Shown: piece by piece, positions 60,069 to 64,000 of the stretch
Layout of the letters: each line of letters starts with the position of its first letter
Numbering within the stretch: the first letter of the stretch is position 1
Source of the DNA: Streptomyces sp. DSM 15324
GTDB taxonomy: Bacteria > Actinomycetota > Actinomycetes > Streptomycetales > Streptomycetaceae
DNA: 64,000 bases
Direction of reading: 5' to 3'
Assembly (NCBI RefSeq): GCF_001514285.1
Contig: NZ_KQ949025.1
Coordinates: 732,559-796,558, forward strand
Notes under the pieces: generated by a model
Database searches by the model: none
What the model saw: the letters and a program-made list of their open reading frames with translations, nothing else
What the model was told of the DNA's origin: nothing
Made by a program: the position numbers and the translations under genes

Positions 60069-60188
60069 GTCCTCCTCAAAAGGCCGATCCCACCGCTGCC
60101 CCCGGTCAACCGTCAACGATCTTTCCCGAATCATGGGCGGTTCCTGACCCGCAGCATCACCCGGCACGCAAAACACACCACGCCTTGT

Positions 60189-60510
60189 CCTCGGCGATTC
60201 CGACTGTTCACCGCAGCCGAAGCCCGGCACACCCTCGACGCAGCCCGCGCCGGTCCGTTGCGCGCGCCTCGGCCTCACCAACGGAACGGCCGGCATCGGC
60301 CGCTCGCTCCAGCGCACCCGAACCGGCGGTCGCACCTCTCAAGGAGGACAAGGAGCAACGGCACAAAGGACGCAAGACCGCGGATTCGGCCTGGCAGGTC
60401 AGCGACCGTGTCTTCACCACGCCAACTGGACGGCCTTTGCACTCGGCCAACCTCACCCGCCGCATCCGCGACTTCCTCAGTACTCAACGGCCTCATCGCC
60501 GGGACCGGAC
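60189..60510 (+). pseudogene. tyrosine-type site-specific integrase remnant
   Basis: Readable fragments of a phage/ICE-type integrase occur in two frames. RFRLFTAAEARHTLDAARAG (from 60195) matches the start of the catalytic domain, then a short RSLQRTRTGG piece, then AWQVSDRVFTTPTGRPLHSA and NLTRRIRDF (to about 60480) match the segment before the catalytic HxxR. The middle with the first catalytic Arg is deleted, at least one frameshift is present, and the HxxR/Tyr end is missing. The gene is dead, and marks a former integrated element. Confidence 0.75.
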
Positions 60511-60576
60511 TGACACTGGAGCCTCCGTAACGCTGTCACCCCACCCTTTCAACCTCTGCGGTACGACGAGTCGGCG

Positions 60577-62205
60577 GTGAGCCACTGGCTGGGCGGCACC
60601 GTCCCTCGGGGTGCGGTGCGCGGGTGCATCCTCGAAGCTCTCTCCCGCCGCCTCGGCCGCCCCGTCACCCATGCCGAGGCCGGTCTGCCCGTTCCACGCG
60701 ATCGCTCCTCCGCGGCTGCGGATACCGTGGAAGGGGTGATCGACCTGGGGAGGCTGGATATGGACCCGTCCCGCCGCAGTGTCCTGGGTGCCGGCCTGTT
60801 CTCCGTGGCCGTCACCATTCCCGGCTGGCCTGACGTAGTCGGGCGTGCCGATGCCCTTCAGTCTGGCCGCACGAGTCGCATCGGTATGAACGAAGTGGAC
60901 ATGGTCATCGCCATGACCGAGCGCGTTTCGGAACTGGACGACGAGTTCGGCGGTCGTCACGCACGCCCCATGGCGGCCTCGTTCATGGTCAACACCGTGG
61001 CCTCCTACCTGCGTGCCGACGCACCCGAGGACGTACGCAAGGCGATGCTGTCCGCCGCCTCGGACCTGCTCTACCTGACCGGCTACATGGCCGTGGACGA
61101 AGGGCTGCACGGTCTCGCACAGCGCTACTACGTCAAGGCCCTGGAGCTGGCCGGAGCGGCCGAGGACCACCTGACGTACTGCACCACCCTGCGCGGCATG
61201 AGCGTCCAGGCAGTCGATCTCCGCCACGGGCCGAAGGCCATGGAGCTGGCCGACGCCGCTGCCGCCGCCGCCCCGAAAGCCGGACCCCGGATGCTGGCCT
61301 TCCTCGTCGGCCAGCAGGCGCACGCGGCCGCGCAGACCGGCGACCGTACGGGCGCGCTGCGCTACATCCGGGAGGCCGAGGCAGCCATGGACCGTGCCGA
61401 GTCACGCGGGAAAGCGTTCGGCTCGTATGACCCCTCTTCGCTCAACTATCGCGTCAGCCAGGTACGTTACGAACTCGGTGACAAGGCCGGAGCCGTCGAA
61501 GCCACGCAGCAAGCGGACCGGCTCCGCCCCAGCGCGTACCAGCGCACACGAGTACACCGTCGTGGCCTTTTGGCAGAGCGACAGTTGGAACTCGGCCACC
61601 TGGAAGCGGCCTGCGCCACCTGGCACCAGGCCCTCGACGACTACCCCAAGGTGCAGTCCGGCCGCGCAGACGACCGCGTGAAGGCGATGTTCGGTCTTCT
61701 GCGTCCCCATCTGAAGAACGCGACGGCGCTCGACCTGTACGACCGGGCCACGGACGATCGCGCCACCGTCGCTGGTCGCCTGATCCCCGTCGCACCTTCA
61801 ACCTCAGCCACAGAAAGTCAGCCACGACGGCGGGTGCGCCAAGAGATCACCCGCCACGTGTGCTTCCAGCAACCCCGCACCGGCCTCAACCACGCCGCTT
61901 CCTTCCGTCACGGCATCCGCCCTGCCCCTGCGTTGCCGTTGCAGTCGCACCCTCCAAAGCCCCAGCGTCAATCACCTCGATCGCGAAGTCATCGTTCCTT
62001 GAGGTATTTGAGATCTGGGTCATGGGTCCCGATCCGTTGTCCCCGGGCAGGTTCCCATGCCCGCGAAAGATCGCTGCAACAAAGGAAGCCCGCTCATTCC
62101 AAATCTGGGCCTCGATCAAGAAATTCGGCGGCGGCTACGACCGCCTCCATCAAGCTGCCAGCGTCGAAAGACGAACCAGATACTGAAGTATCTTCGACGC
62201 GATAG
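60577..62205 (+). CDS. XRE/TPR-type transcriptional regulator, N-terminally truncated
   Basis: The supported part is about 400 residues. It starts within the DNA-binding domain: LRYDESAVSHWLGGTVPRGA is the recognition-helix region, and the preceding helices are missing because a stop lies at 60511. LEALSRRLGRPVTHAEAGLP and the TAT-like segment RRSVLGAGLFSVAV lead into TPR-like repeats (SAASDLLYLTGYMAVDEGL, AQRYYVKALELAGAAEDHLT, RMLAFLVGQQAHAAAQTGD), typical of a big Streptomyces regulator family. After about residue 400 the frame continues with 140 non-homologous residues, partly antisense to the next gene. The gene is probably not functional as a DNA-binding protein. Confidence 0.7.
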   Translation: MSHWLGGTVPRGAVRGCILEALSRRLGRPVTHAEAGLPVPRDRSSAAADTVEGVIDLGRLDMDPSRRSVLGAGLFSVAVTIPGWPDVVGRADALQSGRTSRIGMNEVDMVIAMTERVSELDDEFGGRHARPMAASFMVNTVASYLRADAPEDVRKAMLSAASDLLYLTGYMAVDEGLHGLAQRYYVKALELAGAAEDHLTYCTTLRGMSVQAVDLRHGPKAMELADAAAAAAPKAGPRMLAFLVGQQAHAAAQTGDRTGALRYIREAEAAMDRAESRGKAFGSYDPSSLNYRVSQVRYELGDKAGAVEATQQADRLRPSAYQRTRVHRRGLLAERQLELGHLEAACATWHQALDDYPKVQSGRADDRVKAMFGLLRPHLKNATALDLYDRATDDRATVAGRLIPVAPSTSATESQPRRRVRQEITRHVCFQQPRTGLNHAASFRHGIRPAPALPLQSHPPKPQRQSPRSRSHRSLRYLRSGSWVPIRCPRAGSHARERSLQQRKPAHSKSGPRSRNSAAATTASIKLPASKDEPDTEVSSTR

Positions 62206-62804
62206 CGACCGGCATCCAGAGGCTTGATGTGAATCTCGCGCGATCCCTGCACTCCAAGATTCGTACTGAGCCGCAAAGTCCCATGACTCAAATTCGGGAA
62301 CAGTCGACGGAGGCGATACTCGACGTGAGCGGCCTCCACAAGAGGTCGCTCCTCTGCAAATATCTCCGAGTTCAGGAGCCAGTCCCACTGGGTCGGGACC
62401 AGATCACCCGCCTCCCGCGCCTTGGCGAGTCGCGTCAGCGTCATGAAAGGAAAGTTCTCTGCGAACTCGCCTACCGACATCCCATCACGCCACGCCACCG
62501 ACGCAGCAACCAGATCAGCGAGATCAGCGGTAGCACCTTCCGCCCAGACAAACCGGCCCTCTTGGACACCAACGAAGAATGTCCTTGTGGACTCACCGAG
62601 CCACACCAAGACCTTTCCACGACTTGAATCCACCTGCGCGGTGGAGATCACGCCCGACCCAACCTCGGATTGGCTGCACACTCCGGCCAAATCGAGGCCG
62701 ACCTTATCTGCCGCTTCGGTCATGGCCGAAGATAGCGAGCCAGCATCCCGAATCTCCGGATAGAGATCGAAGTTGATCATTCCCATCAGTGCTGCACCGT
62801 CCAC
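62094..62804 (-). CDS. DUF6193-like protein, probable immunity protein
   Basis: 236 residues, cytoplasmic, alpha/beta. Blocks: SAMTEAADKVGLDLAGVCSQ, VLVWLGESTRTFFVGVQEGR, LVPTQWDWLLNSEIFAEERP, and RRLFPNLSHGTLRLSTNLG. I read it as the Streptomyces family DUF6193, without certainty. It starts five bases after the stop of the toxin tip (GTG 62804; ATG at 62786 or 62780 also possible), the standard place for an immunity gene. G+C is clearly lower than in the flanking core genes and rarer codons (ATA, AGA, TTT) appear, signs of transfer. Its 3' end lies antisense to the regulator's read-through. Confidence 0.65.
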   Translation of the reverse strand: MDGAALMGMINFDLYPEIRDAGSLSSAMTEAADKVGLDLAGVCSQSEVGSGVISTAQVDSSRGKVLVWLGESTRTFFVGVQEGRFVWAEGATADLADLVAASVAWRDGMSVGEFAENFPFMTLTRLAKAREAGDLVPTQWDWLLNSEIFAEERPLVEAAHVEYRLRRLFPNLSHGTLRLSTNLGVQGSREIHIKPLDAGRYRVEDTSVSGSSFDAGSLMEAVVAAAEFLDRGPDLE

Positions 62805-62808
62805 AAAC

Positions 62809-63039
62809 TCAATCTATGTAGGGCCGAATTCTACCGAACGAACCCCAGTCAGGCTCCGGCACTGAGAATTCAACGAGAGAACCGCCCTCTCCCGGCCGGT
62901 AGAACTTGACACTGTCCCACGAACGTCCACCATGAACCACAGACCTTGCAATCATGCCCATCTCGACATCTGTGGCATATGGATGCCCCGGGATAAGCCC
63001 GTCCCTCGCAGCCTCAGCGAAAGACCCGACTCCCTTCAT
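62809..63039 (-). CDS. detached C-terminal tip of a polymorphic toxin
   Basis: 76 residues from the only ATG: MKGVGSFAEAARDGLIPGHP, then MIARSVVHGGRSWDSVKFYR and VEFSVPEPDWGSFGRIRPYI. In the same frame upstream, after a TAG at 63139-63141, come 34 further residues (GLKHFGKLEGWQGPVEAAIR and so on), and before that the linker HTYYVLAGQIPVLVHNCN. So this is the end of a toxin module of about 110 residues whose delivery protein is gone. The toxic activity is not recognised. The immunity candidate follows at once. Whether the 76-residue piece is made or harmless is unknown. Confidence 0.6.
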   Translation of the reverse strand: MKGVGSFAEAARDGLIPGHPYATDVEMGMIARSVVHGGRSWDSVKFYRPGEGGSLVEFSVPEPDWGSFGRIRPYID

Positions 63040-63141
63040 GTTTACGTGAAGGATGCTGCTGGTATCCCTGATCGCCGCCTCTACCGGCCCTTGCCAGCCT
63101 TCCAGTTTCCCAAAGTGTTTGAGGCCCAGCCTTTCGGCCTA

Positions 63142-63231
63142 CTCGTAGGTGCCTTCAGCCTTCTGGCCCAGCGCAACGTTGCAATTATGAACAAGTACTG
63201 GAATCTGCCCAGCCAGCACATAGTACGTGTG
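63142..63231 (-). pseudogene. relic of polymorphic-toxin linker (HINT/Rhs junction)
   Basis: Translation gives HTYYVLAGQIPVLVHNCN followed by VALGQKAEGTYE. The first part is the well-known junction between HINT/Rhs-type delivery proteins and their variable C-terminal toxins. It is flanked by TAG at 63232-63234 and at 63139-63141, so it is cut from both sides. In a live gene the residue before His would continue the open frame; here it is a stop. Confidence 0.75.
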
Positions 63232-63248
63232 CTACGCGACCTCTCTCT

Positions 63249-63266
63249 ACCTGCATTTTCGCAGGT
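63249..63266. repeat. inverted repeat at the edge of the toxin relic
   Basis: ACCTGC and GCAGGT flank a 6-base centre (ATTTTC). The element lies 15 bases before the first codon of the linker relic, exactly where lower-G+C sequence gives way to GC-rich sequence. It may be a breakpoint or a small terminator hairpin. Confidence 0.55.
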
Positions 63267-63547
63267 CAAGTGATATTCGATGGTCCGCTGACGTCCAGGT
63301 TCGGCCGGGGTTGTTCGTGGTTGTTGCCGTCACTACTGCCGTCACTACTGCCGTCAAGGGTCGCGTGCGGCAAGGTTCGCGCGTCCGCCAGTCAGGCAGT
63401 GCGGGGGGGGCGGGGCGGGACGGGTTCGCCGCTCGCAGGGGGCCAGCTTCGCTCCCTGTCGGAGGCGACGCGCCGAGAGCCCGTATCTGGTCAGCCTGGT
63501 TACGGGCCGCCGCCTCGCCGAGGAGCCCGGTCCGGCTGCTCCAGCGG
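63267..63547. other. intergenic region before VapC-type gene
   Basis: No gene supported. GCCGTCACTACT is repeated at 63330-63358 and a G-rich run (GCGGGGGGGGCGGGGCGGGA) lies near 63400. G+C is again that of the core genome. Confidence 0.5.
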
Positions 63548-63952
63548 CTACTCCGTGCCGAGGATGCGCAGACCGTGGTGGGCTTGGAAGTCCTCGTAGT
63601 CCTTGAGGTTGAGCGTGGCCAGCGGCAGGTCGTAGGTGAGGGCACAGGCCGCGATCCACATGTCGTTGATCGGGCGTGGTCGTCCGCGCTGGATGCCTGC
63701 GGCTGACAGGCGGCCCCAGGTTGCGGCGACGGCTTCGTCGCCGGGCAGGATCGGGATGCCGGAGAGCCAGTCGGCGAGTTCCTGGCGGCTGCGGGTGCCC
63801 CAGTGGCGGATCTCGGTCCACTTGGTCAGTTCACCGAAGGTCACGAAGGTGATCAGCGGCTTGCGGCCGATCAGCCGGGTGGCGAGCGGGCCGGTGAGCT
63901 TGCGCTTGTGGGACAGCGAGGCGACGTCGGTGTCCAGGATGACGGGTTGCAC
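63548..63952 (-). CDS. VapC-type PIN-domain ribonuclease toxin
   Basis: 134 residues. PIN fold with the acidic metal site: Asp7 (VILDTDVASLS), Glu41 (TFGELTKW), Asp97 (PRPINDMWIAACALTYDLPL) and Asp118 (NLKDYEDF). Such proteins cut tRNA or rRNA when released from a VapB-type antitoxin. GTG start at 63950-63952 (VQPVILD). The stop of the preceding gene, taken as the antitoxin, is nine bases upstream. All acidic residues are intact, so the toxin should be active. Confidence 0.88.
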   Translation of the reverse strand: MQPVILDTDVASLSHKRKLTGPLATRLIGRKPLITFVTFGELTKWTEIRHWGTRSRQELADWLSGIPILPGDEAVAATWGRLSAAGIQRGRPRPINDMWIAACALTYDLPLATLNLKDYEDFQAHHGLRILGTE

Positions 63953-63961
63953 TGCGGCGGC

Positions 63962-64000
63962 TCAGGCGACGTCGCGGTGACGCTCGGCGTACGTGAACGC
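63962..64000 (-). CDS. 3' end of gene upstream of VapC, probable antitoxin (partial)
   Basis: Only the last 12 codons are inside the window: AFTYAERHRDVA and a TGA stop (63962-63964). Position directly before the PIN toxin, in the same direction, is that of a VapB-type antitoxin. The family cannot be told from this fragment. Confidence 0.5.
   Translation of the reverse strand, partial: AFTYAERHRDVA

Noticed and set aside
61800..62205. C-terminal 140 residues of the truncated regulator as a domain
   Set aside because: Composition is Arg/Ser/Pro-rich without similarity and partly antisense to the immunity gene; most likely read-through.

Overview
The window is chromosomal DNA of a Streptomyces-type actinomycete. 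The sequence is about 70% G+C, codon third positions are almost all G or C, GTG starts are common, and nearly every recognisable gene has the form seen in Streptomyces: 14-gene nuo operon, futalosine-pathway menaquinone genes, korAB, TPR regulators and DUF-type proteins typical of the genus. The gene order resembles the well-known core region carrying nuoA-N and a second, partial nuo cluster.

Layout. 1-2278 (minus): start of a second complex I cluster, nuoA2-nuoB2-nuoC2, running off the left edge; nuoC2 has a long repetitive tail. 2488-6230 (plus): two closely related membrane sensor histidine kinases and their LuxR-type response regulator. 6505-9499: korAB, 2-oxoglutarate:ferredoxin oxidoreductase. 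9640-13279: NAD(P)-binding protein, RarD-type permease, VOC protein and a secreted zinc aminopeptidase. 13305-20117: a Pro/Ala-rich TPR-like protein, a DUF6668-type protein, an amidase whose frame runs antisense into an ABC permease, the ABC ATPase, and a LolA-like membrane protein. 20475-26053: polyprenyl diphosphate synthase, a c-di-AMP (ydaO-type) riboswitch controlling a small transglycosylase, a HAD phosphatase, fumarylacetoacetase and an M56 peptidase. 26597-28639: recQ. 28826-44891 (minus): the complete nuoA-N operon, mostly with 4-base stop/start overlaps, a strong terminator after nuoN and a Rex-type redox operator upstream of nuoA. 45635-55792: NlpC/P60 wall hydrolase, menaquinone/geranylgeranyl reductase, GNAT and PASTA proteins, menG, a degenerate amidohydrolase, mqnC, a prepilin peptidase, a Ser/Thr kinase, mqnA and a cold-shock protein. 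56500-60068: methyltransferase, orphan sugar-binding lipoprotein, cyclophilin, and a two-gene unit with a secreted protein.

60189-64000 is an accessory scar. It holds a broken tyrosine integrase, an N-terminally truncated XRE/TPR regulator, a lower-G+C block with a detached polymorphic-toxin tip (linker motif HTYYVLAGQIPVLVHN still readable, but cut by stop codons) followed by a probable immunity gene, and a VapC-type PIN toxin whose antitoxin runs off the right edge.

How the genes work together. Much of the window serves menaquinone-linked respiration: polyprenyl synthase makes the side chain, MqnA and MqnC act in head-group synthesis, MenG methylates the ring, the FAD reductase saturates the tail, and NDH-1 reduces the quinone. 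The Rex-type site offers NADH/NAD+ feedback on nuo. A second theme is cell-wall remodelling: the riboswitch-controlled transglycosylase, the NlpC/P60 enzyme, and the kinase and PASTA proteins.
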